Translations under genes and position numbers: made by a program | Notes under the pieces: model-generated | Told to the model about the DNA's origin: nothing | Database searches by the model: none | What the model saw: only the letters and a program-made list of their open reading frames with translations | NCBI GenBank assembly: GCA_964036665.1 | Contig: OZ038530.1 | Span: forward strand, 4,154,001 to 4,218,000 | Origin: Gordius sp. MW1 | Lineage: Eukaryota; Nematomorpha; Gordioida; Gordea; Gordiidae | DNA: 64,000 nucleotides | Direction: 5' to 3' | Shown: piece after piece, positions 38,532 to 49,891 of the stretch | Position numbering within the stretch: the first letter of the stretch is position 1 | Layout of the letters: the number at the start of each line of letters is the position of its first letter

Positions 38532-41500
38532 CTTAAAACCTCTTTTCGGAAGTCAATCGAGGCTAATAGGATTCTCAAATTGGCTTACCTTTATATATTT
38601 TTCATGCTCTTTCACATAGAATCGAAAAAAATAAATATTTTTACCTCAAAATTTACCTCATATTTTTTTTCAACCGGATGCATCCGATGAAAGTTGTCGT
38701 TTTCAGACGTGGTTTCCATGATAAAAAGTAAAAATTTATCAGAATCAGAAAATTATTACTTTGAAATCATGATCGCATAGTGCATTTTTGAAAAATTAAG
38801 CACTCACGTTGCGATACAACAAACTAATCGCAACAATAAAACATTGTCTTTTGTCAAAATGATAGTTCTCGCAGCTTAAAACCTCTTTGCGGAAGTCAAT
38901 CGAGGATAATAGGATTCTCAAATTGGCTTACTTTTATATATTTTTTCATGCTCTTTCACATAGAATCGAAAAAAATAAATATTTTTACCTCAAAATTTTT
39001 CACATATTTTCCTTTCAACCGTATGCATCCGATGAAAGTTGTCGTTTTCAGACGTGGTTTCTATGATCCTAAGTAAAAATTTATCAGAATCTGAAAACTA
39101 TTACTTTGAAATCATGATCGCATAGAGTCATTTTCAAAAATTAAGCACTCACGTTGCGATACAACAAACTAATTGCAACAATAAAACGTTGTCTTTTGTC
39201 AAAATGATAGTTCTCGCAGCTTAAAACCTCTTTGCGGAAGTCAATCGAGGATAATAGGATTCTCAAATTGGCTTACTTTTATATATTTTTTCATGCTCTT
39301 TCACATAGAATCGAAAAAAATAAATATTTTTACTTCAAAATTTTTCACATATTTTTCTTTGAACCGTATTCATCCGATGAAAGTTGTCGTTTTCAGACGT
39401 CGTTTCTATGATCCCAAGTAAAAATTTATCAGAATCTAAAAACTATTACTTTGAAATCATGATCGCATAGTGCATTTTTGAAAAATTAAGCACTCACGTT
39501 GCGATACAACAAACTAATCGCAACAATAAAACGTTGTCTTTTGTCAAAATGATAGTTCTCGCAGCTTAAAACCTCTTTTCGGAAGTCAATCGAGAATAAT
39601 AGGATTCTTAAATTGGCCTACCGTTATATATTTTTTCATGCTCTTTCACATAGAATCGAAAAAAATAAATATTTTTACCTCAAAATTTTTCACATATTTT
39701 TCTTTGAACCGTTTTCATCCGATGAAAGTTGTCGTTTTCAGACGTCGTTTCTATGATCCCAAGTAAAAATTTATCAGAATCTAAAAACTATTACTTTGAA
39801 ATCATGATCGCATAGTGCATTTTTGAAAAATTAAGCACTCACGTTGCGATACAACAAACTAATCGCAACAATAAAACGTTGTCTTTTGTCAAAATGATAG
39901 TTCTCGCAGCTTAAAACCTCTTTTCGGAAGTCAATCGAGGATAATAGGATTCTCAAATTGGCCTACTTTTATATATTTTTTCATGCTCTTTCACATAGAA
40001 TCGAAAAAAAATAAATATTTTTACCTCAAAATTTTTCACATATTTTTCTTTGAACCGTATTCATCCGATGAAAGTTGTCGTTTTCAGACGTCGTTTCTAT
40101 GATCCCAAGTAAAAATTTATCAGAATCTAAAAACTATTACTTTGAAACCATGATCGCATAGTGCATTTTTGAAAAATTAAGCACTCACGTTGCGATACAA
40201 CAAACTAATCGCAACAATAAAACGTTGTCTTTTGTCAAAATGATAGTTCTCGCAGCTTAAAACCTCTTTTCGGAAGTCAATCGAAGATAATAGGATTCTC
40301 AAATTGGCCTACTTTTATATATTTTTTCATGCTCTTTCACATAGAATCGAAAAAAAAAAAAATTTTACCTCAAAATTTTTCACATATTTTTCTTTCAACC
40401 GTATTCATCCGATGAAAGTTGTCGTTTTCAGACGTGGTTTCCATGATAAAAAGTAAAAATTTATCAGAATCAGAAAACTATTTCTTTGAAATCATGATCG
40501 CATAGTGCATTTTTGAAAAATTAAGCACTCACGTTGCGATACAACAAACTAATCGCAACAATAAAACGTTGTCTTTTGTCAAAATGATAGTTCTCGCAGC
40601 TTAAAACCTCTTTTCGGAAGTCAATCGAGGCTAATAGGATTCTCAAATTGGCTTACCTTTATATATTTTTCATGCTCTTTCACATAGAATCGAAAAAAAT
40701 AAATATTTTTACCTCAAAATTTACCTCATATTTTTTTTCAACCGGATGCATCCGATGAAAGTTGTCGTTTTCAGACGTGGTTTCCATGATAAAAAGTAAA
40801 AATTTATCAGAATCAGAAAATTATTACTTTGAAATCATGATCGCATAGTGCATTTTTGAAAAATTAAGCACTCACGTTGCGATACAACAAACTAATCGCA
40901 ACAATAAAACATTGTCTTTTGTCAAAATGATAGTTCTCGCAGCTTAAAACCTCTTTGCGGAAGTCAATCGAGGATAATAGGATTCTCAAATTGGCTTACT
41001 TTTATATATTTTTTCATGCTCTTTCACATAGAATCGAAAAAAATAAATATTTTTACCTCAAAATTTTTCACATATTTTCCTTTCAACCGTATGCATCCGA
41101 TGAAAGTTGTCGTTTTCAGACGTGGTTTCTATGATCCTAAGTAAAAATTTATCAGAATCTGAAAACTATTACTTTGAAATCATGATCGCATAGAGTCATT
41201 TTCAAAAATTAAGCACTCACGTTGCGATACAACAAACTAATTGCAACAATAAAACGTTGTCTTTTGTCAAAATGATAGTTCTCGCAGCTTAAAACCTCTT
41301 TGCGGAAGTCAATCGAGGATAATAGGATTCTCAAATTGGCTTACTTTTATATATTTTTTCATGCTCTTTCACATAGAATCGAAAAAAATAAATATTTTTA
41401 CTTCAAAATTTTTCACATATTTTTCTTTGAACCGTATTCATCCGATGAAAGTTGTCGTTTTCAGACGTCGTTTCTATGATCCCAAGTAAAAATTTATCAG

Positions 41501-41860
41501 AATCTAAAAACTATTACTTTGAAATCATGATCGCATAGTGCATTTTTGAAAAATTAAGCACTCACGTTGCGATACAACAAACTAATCGCAACAATAAAAC
41601 GTTGTCTTTTGTCAAAATGATAGTTCTCGCAGCTTAAAACCTCTTTTCGGAAGTCAATCGAGAATAATAGGATTCTTAAATTGGCCTACCGTTATATATT
41701 TTTTCATGCTCTTTCACATAGAATCGAAAAAAATAAATATTTTTACCTCAAAATTTTTCACATATTTTTCTTTGAACCGTTTTCATCCGATGAAAGTTGT
41801 CGTTTTCAGACGTCGTTTCTATGATCCCAAGTAAAAATTTATCAGAATCTAAAAACTATT
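38532..41860 (+). repeat. 6-monomer higher-order repeat, 2068 bp, ~1.6 copies
   Basis: Monomers at 38532, 38875, 39220, 39565, 39910 and 40256 recur from 40600 at +2068. Shared private marks are 'ccggatgcatcc', 'gatcctaag' (39065/41133) and 'ggcctaccgttat' on a 'gagaataat' head (39565/41633). The 39565 type is itself chimeric, combining a 35086-like head with the 'ccgttat'/'gaaccgttttc' body of 36808. The second copy is interrupted at 41861 by a non-satellite insertion, and the satellite after it does not continue this HOR. Confidence 0.85.
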
Positions 41861-41861
41861 A
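41850..41861. repeat. Left target-site duplication (12 bp)
   Basis: 'taaaaactatta' is the satellite sequence immediately left of the insertion and is repeated exactly at 42172-42183 on the right. In uninterrupted monomers this word occurs once, followed by 'ctttgaaatc'. The split monomer is 667 bp, which is 345 plus 322, and 322 equals the 310-bp insert plus one extra 12-bp copy. The last base also fits the palindrome, so the true duplication could be 11-12 bp. Confidence 0.88.
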
Positions 41862-42171
41862 TAAATTTCATTGTATAAATACGGTGGATTTGGATTGATA
41901 GCGTAGGTAGAGGGAAATGGAACGCAATATTTCGGACACTTGTAGTCCATCTTCAGGAAAAAAAAAAAAAAAGGAGAAGATGAAGTCTCAAAAAATAAAA
42001 ATTTTTATTTTTTGAGACTTCATCTTCTCCTTTTTTTTTTTTTTTTTTCCTGAAGATGGACTACAAGTGTCCGAAATATTGCGTTCCATTTCCCTCTACC
42101 TACGCTATCAATCCAAATCCACCGTATTTATACAATGAAATTTATATAAACGGATTGAAAATTATTGATTA
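41862..42171. mobile_element. Fold-back (perfect inverted-repeat) insertion, 310 bp
   Basis: The only non-satellite DNA in the window. The left arm (to 42001) and right arm (42002-42145) are exact reverse complements meeting with no spacer at 'aaaaa|ttttt'. The sole difference found is an A run of 15 (41958-41972) opposite a T run of 18 (42031-42048). Beyond the right arm are 26 unpaired bases (42146-42171, containing 'cggattgaaaattattg') with no left counterpart. A 12-bp target-site duplication flanks the insert. It has no coding capacity, so it would be non-autonomous. Candidates are a fold-back/MITE-type DNA element, or a short retroelement fragment copied back on itself during target-primed insertion. 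The one-sided tail and long duplication fit the second at least as well. The family was not recognised. Confidence 0.85.
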
Positions 42172-42183
42172 TAAAAACTATTA
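42172..42183. repeat. Right target-site duplication (12 bp)
   Basis: Exact copy of 41850-41861, followed directly by the normal satellite continuation 'ctttgaaatcatgatcgc'. The monomer resumes in phase with no satellite bases lost. This argues for insertion into an intact monomer rather than a mis-assembly or deletion. Confidence 0.88.
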
Positions 42184-42299
42184 CTTTGAAATCATGATCG
42201 CATAGTGCATTTTTGAAAAATTAAGCACTCACGTTGCGATACAACAAACTAATCGCAACAATAAAACGTTGTCTTTTGTCAAAATGATAGTTCTCGCAG

Positions 42300-45200
42300 C
42301 TTAAAACCTCTTTTCGGAAATCAATCGAGGATAATAGGATTCTCAAATTGGCCTACCTTTATATATTTTTTCATGCTCTTTCACATAGAATCGAAAAAAA
42401 TAAATATTTTTACCTCAAAATTTTTCACATATTTTTCTTTGAACCGTATTCATCCGATGAAAGTTGTCGTTTTCAGACGTCGTTTCTATGATCCCAAGTA
42501 AAAATTTATCAGAATCTAAAAACTATTACTTTGAAATCATGATCGCATAGTGCATTTTTGAAAAATTAAGCACTCACGTTGCGATACAACAAACTAATCG
42601 CAACAATAAAACGTTGTCTTTTGTCAAAATGATAGTTCTCGCAGCTTAAAACCTCTTTTCGGAAGTCAATCGAGGATAATATGATTCTCAAATTGGCCTA
42701 CTTTTATATATTTTTTCATGCTCTTTCACATAGAATCGAAAAAAAAAAATATTTTTACCTCAATATTTTTCACATATTTTTCTTTCAACCGTATTCATCC
42801 GATGAAAGTTGTCGTTTTCAGACGTGGTTTCCATGATAAAAAGTAAAAATTTATCAGAATCAGAAAACTATTTCTTTGAAATCATGATCGCATAGTGCAT
42901 TTTTGAAAAATTAAGCACTCACGTTGCGATACAACAAACTAATCGCAACAATAAAACGTTGTCTTTTGTCAAAATGATAGTTCTCGCAGCTTAAAACCTC
43001 TTTGCGGAAGTCAATCGAGGATAATAGGATTCTCAAATTGACTTACTTTTATATATTTTTTCATGCTCTTTCACATAGAATCGAAAAAAATAAATATTTT
43101 TACCTCAAAATTTTACTCATATTTTATTTTCAACCGTATGCATCCGATGAAAGTTGTCGTTTTCAGACGTAATTTCCATGATAAAAAGTAAAAATTTATC
43201 AGAATCAGAAAACTATTACTTTGAAATCATGATCGCATAGTGCATTTTTGAAAAATTAAGCACTCACGTTGCGATACAACAAACTAATCGCAACAATAAA
43301 ACGTTGTCTTTTGTCAAAATGATAGTTCTCGCAGCTTAAAACCTCTTTTCGGAAATAAATCGATGATAATAGGATTCTCAAATTGGCTTACTTTTATATA
43401 TTTTTTCATGCTCTTTCACATAGAATCGAAAAAAATAAATATTTTTACCTCAAAATTTTTCACATATTATTCTTTGAACCGTATTCATCCGATGAAAGTT
43501 GTCGTTTTCAGACGTGGTTTCCATGATAAAAAGTAAATATTTATCAGAATCAGAAAACTATTTCTTTGAAATCATGATCGCATAGTGCATTTTTGAAAAA
43601 ATTAAGCACTCACGTTGCGATACAACAAACTAATCGCAACAATAAAACGTTGTCTTTTGTCAAAATGATAGTTCTCGCAGCTTAAAACCTCTTTTCGGAA
43701 GTCAATCGAGGATAGTAGGATTCTCAAATTGGCTTACTTTTATATATTTTTTCATGCTCTTTCACATAGAATCGAAAAAAATAAATATTTTTACCTCAAA
43801 ATTTTTCACATATTTTTCTTTGAACCGTATTCATCCGATGAAAGTTGTCGTTTTCAGACGTGGTTTCTATGATCCCAAGTAAAAATTTATCAGAATCTAA
43901 AAACTATTACTTTGAAATCAAAATCGCATAGAGCAGTTTTCAAAAATTAAGCACTCACGTTGCGATACAACAAACTAATCGCAACAAAAAAACGTTGCTT
44001 TTGTCAAAATGATAGTTCTCGCAGCTTTAAACCTCTTTTCGGAAGTCAATCGAGGATAATAGGATTCTCAAATTGGCCTACCTTTATATATTTTTTCATG
44101 CTCTTTCACATAGAATCGAAAAAAATAAATATTTTTACCTCAAAATTTTTCACATATTTTTCTTTGAACCGTATTCATCCGATGAAAGTTGTCGTTTTCA
44201 GACGTGGTTTCTATGATCCCAAGTAAAAATTTATCAGAATCTAAAAACTATTACTTTGAAATCAAAATCGCATAGAGCAGTTTTCAAAAATTAAGCACTC
44301 ACGTTGCGATACAACAAACTAATCGCAACAATAAAACGTTGTCTTTTGTCAAAATGATAGTTCTCGCAGCTTAAAACCTCTTTTCGGAAGTCAATCGAGG
44401 ATAATAGGATTCTCAAATTGGCTTACTTTTATATATTTTTTCATGCTCTTTCACATAGAATCGAAAAAAATAAATATTTTTACCTCAAAATTGTACTCAT
44501 ATTTTTTTTTCAACCGTATGCATCCGATGAAAGTTGTCGTTTTCAGACGTGGTTTCCATAATAAAAAGTAAAAATTTATCAGAATCAGAAAATTATTACT
44601 TTCAAATCATGATCGCATAGTGCATTTTTGAAAAATTAAGCACTCACGTTGCGATACAACAAACTAATCGCAACAATAAAACGTTGTCTTTTGTCAAAAT
44701 GATAGTTCTCGCAGCTTAAAACCTCTTTGCGGAAGTCAATCGAGGATAATAGGATTCTCAAATTGGCTTACTTTTATATATTTTTTCATGCTCTTTCACA
44801 TAGAATCGAAAAAAATAAATATTTTTACCTCAAAATTTTTCACATATTTTTCTTTCAACCGTATGCATCCGATGAAAGTTGTCGTTTTCAGACGTGGTTT
44901 CCATGATAAAAAGTAAAAATTTATCAGAATCAGAAAACTATTACTTTGAAATCATGATCGCATAGTGCATTTTTGAAAAATTAAGCACTCACGTTGCGAT
45001 ACAACAAACTAATCGCAACAATAAAACGTTGTCTTTTGTCAAAATGATAGTTCTCGCAGCTTAAAACCTCTTTGCGGAAGTCAGTCGAGGAATAGGATTC
45101 TCAAATTGGCTTACTTTTATATATTTTTTCATGCTCTTTCACATAGAATCGAAAAAAATAAATATTTTTACCTCAAAATTTTTCACATATTTTTCTTTGA

Positions 45201-48200
45201 ACCGTATTCATCCGATGAAAGTTGTCGTTTTCAGACGTGGTTTCCATGATAAAAAGTAAAAATTTATCAGAATCCGAAAACTATTACTTTGAAATCATGA
45301 TCGCATAGTGCATTTTTGAAAAGTTAAGCACTCACGTTGCGATACAACAAACTAATCGCAACAATAAAACGTTGTCTTTTGTCAAAATGATAGTTCTCGC
45401 AGCTTAAAACCTCTTTTCGGAAGTCAATCGAGGATAATAGGATTCTCAAATTGGCCTACTTTTATATATTTTTTCATGCTCTTTCACATAGAATCGAAAA
45501 AAAAAATATTTTTACCTCAAAATTTTTCACATATTTTTCTTTCAACCGTATTCATCCGATGAAAGTTGTCGTTTTCAGACGTGGTTTCCATGATAAAAAG
45601 TAAAAATTTATCAGAATCAGAAAACTATTTCTTTGAAATCATGATCGCATAGTGCATTTTTGAAAAATTAAGCACTCACGTTGCGATACAACAAACTAAT
45701 CGCAACAATAAAACGTTGTCTTTTGTCAAAATGATAGTTCTCGCAGCTTAAAACCTCTTTTCGGAAGTCAATCGAGGATAATAGGATTCTCAAATTGGCT
45801 TACTTTTATATATTTTTTTATGCTCTTTCACATAGAATTGAAAAAAATAAATATTTTTACCTCAAAATTTTTCACATATTTTCCTTTCAACCGTATGCAT
45901 CCGATGAAAGTTGTCGTTTTCAGACGTGGTTTCTATGATCCCAAGTAAAAATTTATCAGATCTGAAAACTATTACTTTGAAATCATGATCGCATAGAGCC
46001 ATTTTCAAAAATTAAGCACTCACGTTGCGATACAACAAACTAATTGCAACAATAAAACGTTGTCTTTTGTCAAAATGATAGTTCTCGCAGCTTAAAACCT
46101 CTTTGCGGAAGTCAATCGAGGATAATAGGATTCTCAAATTGGCTTACTTTTATATATTTTTTCATGCTCTTTCACATAGAATCGAAAAAAATAAATATTT
46201 TTACCTCAAAATTTTTCACATATTTTTCTTTGAACCGTATTCATCCGATGAAAGTTGTCGTTTTCAGACGTGGTTTCTATGATCCCAAGTAAAAATTTAT
46301 CAGAATCTAAAAACTATTACTTTGAAATCAAAATCGCATAGAGCAGTTTTCAAAAATTAAGCACTCACGTTGCGATACAACAAACTAATCGCAACAATAA
46401 AACGTTGTCTTTTTCTTTTGTCAAAATGATAGTTCTCGCAGCTTAAAACCTCTTTTCGGAAGTCAATCGAGGATAATAGGATTCTCAAATTGGCTTACTT
46501 TTATATATTTTTTCATGCTCTTTCACATAGAATCGAAAAAAAAAATATTTTTACCTCAAAATTTTTCACATATTTTTCTTTGAACCGTATGCATCCGATG
46601 AAAGTTGTCGTTTTCAGACGTGGTTTCCATGATAAAAAGTAAAAATTTATCAGAATCAGAAAATTATTACTTTGAAATCATGATCGCATAGTGCATTTTT
46701 GAAAAATTAAGCACTCACGTTGCGATACAACAAACTAATCGCAACAATAAAACGTTGTATTTTGTCAAAATGATAGTTCTCGCAGCTTAAACCCTCTTTG
46801 CGGAAGTCAATCGAGGATAATAGGATTCTCAAATTGGCTTACTTTTATATATTTTTTCATGCTCTTTCACATAGAATCGAAAAAAATAAATATTTTTACC
46901 TCTAAATTTTTCACATATTTTTCTTTGAACCGTATTCATCCGATGAAAGTTGTCGTTTTCAGACGTCGTTTCTATGATCCCAAGTAAAAATTTATCAGAA
47001 TCTAAAAAACTATTACTTTGAAATCATGATCGCATAGTGCATTTTTGAAAAATTAAGCACTCACGTTGCGATACAACAAACTAATCGCAACAATAAAACG
47101 TTGTCTTTTGTCAAAATGATAGTTCTCGCAGCTTAAAACCTCTTTTCGGAAGTCAATCGAGGATAATAGGATTCTCAAATTGGCCTACTTTTATATATAT
47201 TTTCATGCTCTTTCACATAGAATCGAAAAAAAAACTATTTTTACCTCAAAATTTTTCACATATTTTTCTTTCAACCGTATTCATCCGATGAAATTGTCGT
47301 TTTCAGACGTGGTTTCCATGATAAAAAGTAAAAATTTATCAGAATCAGAAAACTATTTCTTTGAAATCATGATCGCATAGTGCATTTTTGAAAAATTAAG
47401 CACTCACGTTGCGATACAACAAACTAATCGAAACAATAAAACGTTGTCTTTTGTCAAAATGATAGTTCTCGCAGCTTAAAACCTCTTTTCGGAAGTCAAT
47501 CGAGGATAATAGGATTCTCAAATTGGCCTACCTTTATATATTTTTTCATGCTCTTTCACATAGAATCAAAAAAAAAATATTTTTACCTCAAAATTTTTCA
47601 CATATTTTTCTTTGAACCGTATTCATCCGATGAAAGTTGTCGTTTTCAGACGTGGTTTCTATGATCCCAAGTAAAAATTTATCAGAATCTAAAAACTATT
47701 ACTTTGAAATCATGATCGCATAGAGCAGTTTTCGAAAATTAAGCACTCACGTTGCGATACAACAAACTAATCGCAACAATAAAACGTTGTCTTTTGTCAA
47801 AATGATAGTTCTCGCAGCTTAAAACCTCTTTTCGGAAGTCAATCGAGGATAATAGGATTCTCAAATTGGCTTACTTTTATATATTTTTTCATGCTCTTTC
47901 ACATAGAATCGAAAAAAATAAATATTTTTACCTCAAAATTTTTCACATATTTTTCTTTGAACCGTATTCATCCGATGAAAGTTGTCGTTTTCAGACGTGG
48001 TTTCTATGATCCCAAGTAAAAATTTATCAGAATCTAAAAACTATTACTTTGAAATCAAAATCGCATAGAGCAGTTTTCAAAAATTAAGCACTCACGTTGC
48101 GATACAACAAACTAATCGCAACAAAAAAACGTTGCTTTTGTCAAAATGATAGTTCTCGCAGCTTAAAACCTCTTTTCGGAAGTCAATCGAGGATAATAGG

Positions 48201-49891
48201 ATTCTCAAATTGGCTTACTTTTATATATTTTTTCATGCTCTTTCACATAGAATCGAAAAAAATAAATATTTTTACCTCAAAATTTTTCACATATTTTTCT
48301 TTGAACCGTATTCATCCGATGAAAGTTGTCGTTTTCAGACGTGGTTTCTATGATCCCAAGTAAAAATTTATCAGAATCTAAAAACTATTACTTTGAAATC
48401 AAAATCGCATAGAGCAGTTTTCAAAAATTAAGCACTCACGTTGCGATACAACAAACTAATCGCAACAATAAAACGTTGTCTTTTTCTTTTGTCAAAATGA
48501 TAGTTCTCGCAGCTTAAAACCTCTTTTCGGAAGTCAATCGAGGATAATAGGATTCTCAAATTGGCTTACTTTTATATATTTTTTCATGCTCTTTCACATA
48601 GAATCGAAAAAAATAAATATTTTTACCTCAAAATTTTACTCATATTTTTTTTTCATCCGTATGCATCCGATGAAAGTTGTCGTTTTCAGACGTGGTTTCC
48701 ATGATAAAAAGTAAAAATTTATCAGAATCAGAAAATTATTACTTTCAAATCATTATCGCATAGTGCATTTTTGAAAAATTAAGCACTCACGTTGCGATAC
48801 AACAAACTAATCGCAACAATAAAACGTTGTCTTTTGTCAAAATGATAGTTCTCGCAGCTTAAAACCTCTTTGCGGAAGTCAATCGAGGATAATAGGATTC
48901 TCAAATTGGCTTACTTTTATATATTTTTTCATGCTCTTTCACATAGAATCGAAAAAAATAAATATTTTTACCTCAAAATTTTTCACATATTTTCCTTTCA
49001 ACCGTATGCATCCGATGAAAGTTGTCGTTTTCAGACGTGGTTTTTATGATCCCAAGTAAAAATTTATCAGAATCTGAAAACTATTACTTTGAAATCATGA
49101 TCGCATAGAGCCATTTTCAAAAATTAAGCACTCACGTTGCGATACAACAAACTAATTGCAACAATAAAACGTTGTCTTTTGTCAAAATGATAGTTCTCGC
49201 AGCTTAAAACCTCTTTTCGGAAGTCAATCGAGGATAATAGGATTCTCAAATTGGCCTACTTTTATATATTTTTTCATGCTCTTTCACATAGAATCGAAAA
49301 AAAAAATATTTTTACCCCAAAATTTTTCACATATTTTTCTTTCAACCGTATTCATCCGATGAAAGTTGTCGTTTTCAGACGTGGTTTCCATGATAAAAAG
49401 TAAAAATTTATCAGAATCAGAAAACTATTTCTTTGAAATCATGATCGCATAGTGCATTTTTGAAAAATTAAGCACTCACGTTGCGATACAACAAACTAAT
49501 CGCAACAATAAAACGTTGTCTTTTGTCAAAATGATAGTTCTCGCAGCTTAAAACCTCTTTTCGGAAGTCAATCGAAGATAATAGGATTCTCAAATTGGCC
49601 TACTTTTATGTATTTTTTCATGCTCTTTCACATAGAATCGAAAAAAATAAATATTTTTACCTCAAAATTTTTCACATATTTTTCTTTCAACCGTATGCAT
49701 CCGATGAAAGTTGTCGTTTTCAGACGTGGTTTCTATGATCCCAAGTAAAAATTTATCAGAATCTGAAAACTATTACTTAGAAATCATGATCGCATAGAGC
49801 CATTTTCAAAAATTAAGCACTCACGTTGCGATACAACAAACTAATCGCAACAATAAAACGTTGTCTTTTGTCAAAATGATAGTTCTCGCAG
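42300..49891 (+). repeat. Satellite zone without a fixed HOR period
   Basis: Twenty-two monomers (42300 to 49547) mixing most types seen elsewhere, with many private substitutions and small indels: a missing base pair in 'gatctgaaaac' near 45960, 'gatgaaattgtcg' near 47288, 'gtcgaggaatagg' near 45085. Monomers at 46091 and 48162 carry the same TCTTTT insertion as 11974 and 12325. Monomers at 43681 and 47818 carry the 'aaaaaacgttgctttt' change of the 7523-9906 block. No multi-kb duplication with a constant offset was found by eye. Confidence 0.7.

Larger units (their letters stand above)
1..41861 (+). repeat. Satellite array, left segment, ~345-bp monomers
   Basis: Continuous head-to-tail tandem repeat. 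The junction 'gcag|cttaaaacc' recurs at 346, 685, 1030, 1371, 1715, 2060, 2400 and onward to 41633, giving 121 complete monomers plus one (starting at 41633) split by an insertion. Spacing is mostly 343-346 bp, with 339-341 bp common in the first 6 kb and outliers of 320, 332 and 351 bp. Every monomer lies in the same orientation. Monomers differ at recurrent diagnostic positions: 'tttgcgg' or 'ttttcgg' in the head, 'ggcttac' or 'ggcctac', 'ttcacat' or 'ttactcat', 'ctatgatccc' or 'ccatgataaaaag', and 'tagagcc', 'tagagcag' or 'tagtgca'. Combinations of these define the higher-order repeats listed separately. No gene-like sequence interrupts it. A structural heterochromatin role is inferred from organisation only; the satellite family was not recognised. 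Confidence 0.97.

Noticed and set aside
42002-42145. Functional hammerhead ribozyme in the fold-back arm
   Set aside because: CTGAAGA and GAAA are present around a possible stem, but one base intervenes before the stem, no proper stem III with a cleavage triplet follows in the same arm, and the fold-back itself would pair the core with its complement.
41862-42171. Fold-back explained purely as a sequencing or assembly artefact
   Set aside because: Not favoured, because the satellite resumes in phase in the same orientation and an exact 12-bp target-site duplication flanks the insert. A chimeric read would be expected to invert the satellite as well. Raw reads should still be inspected.
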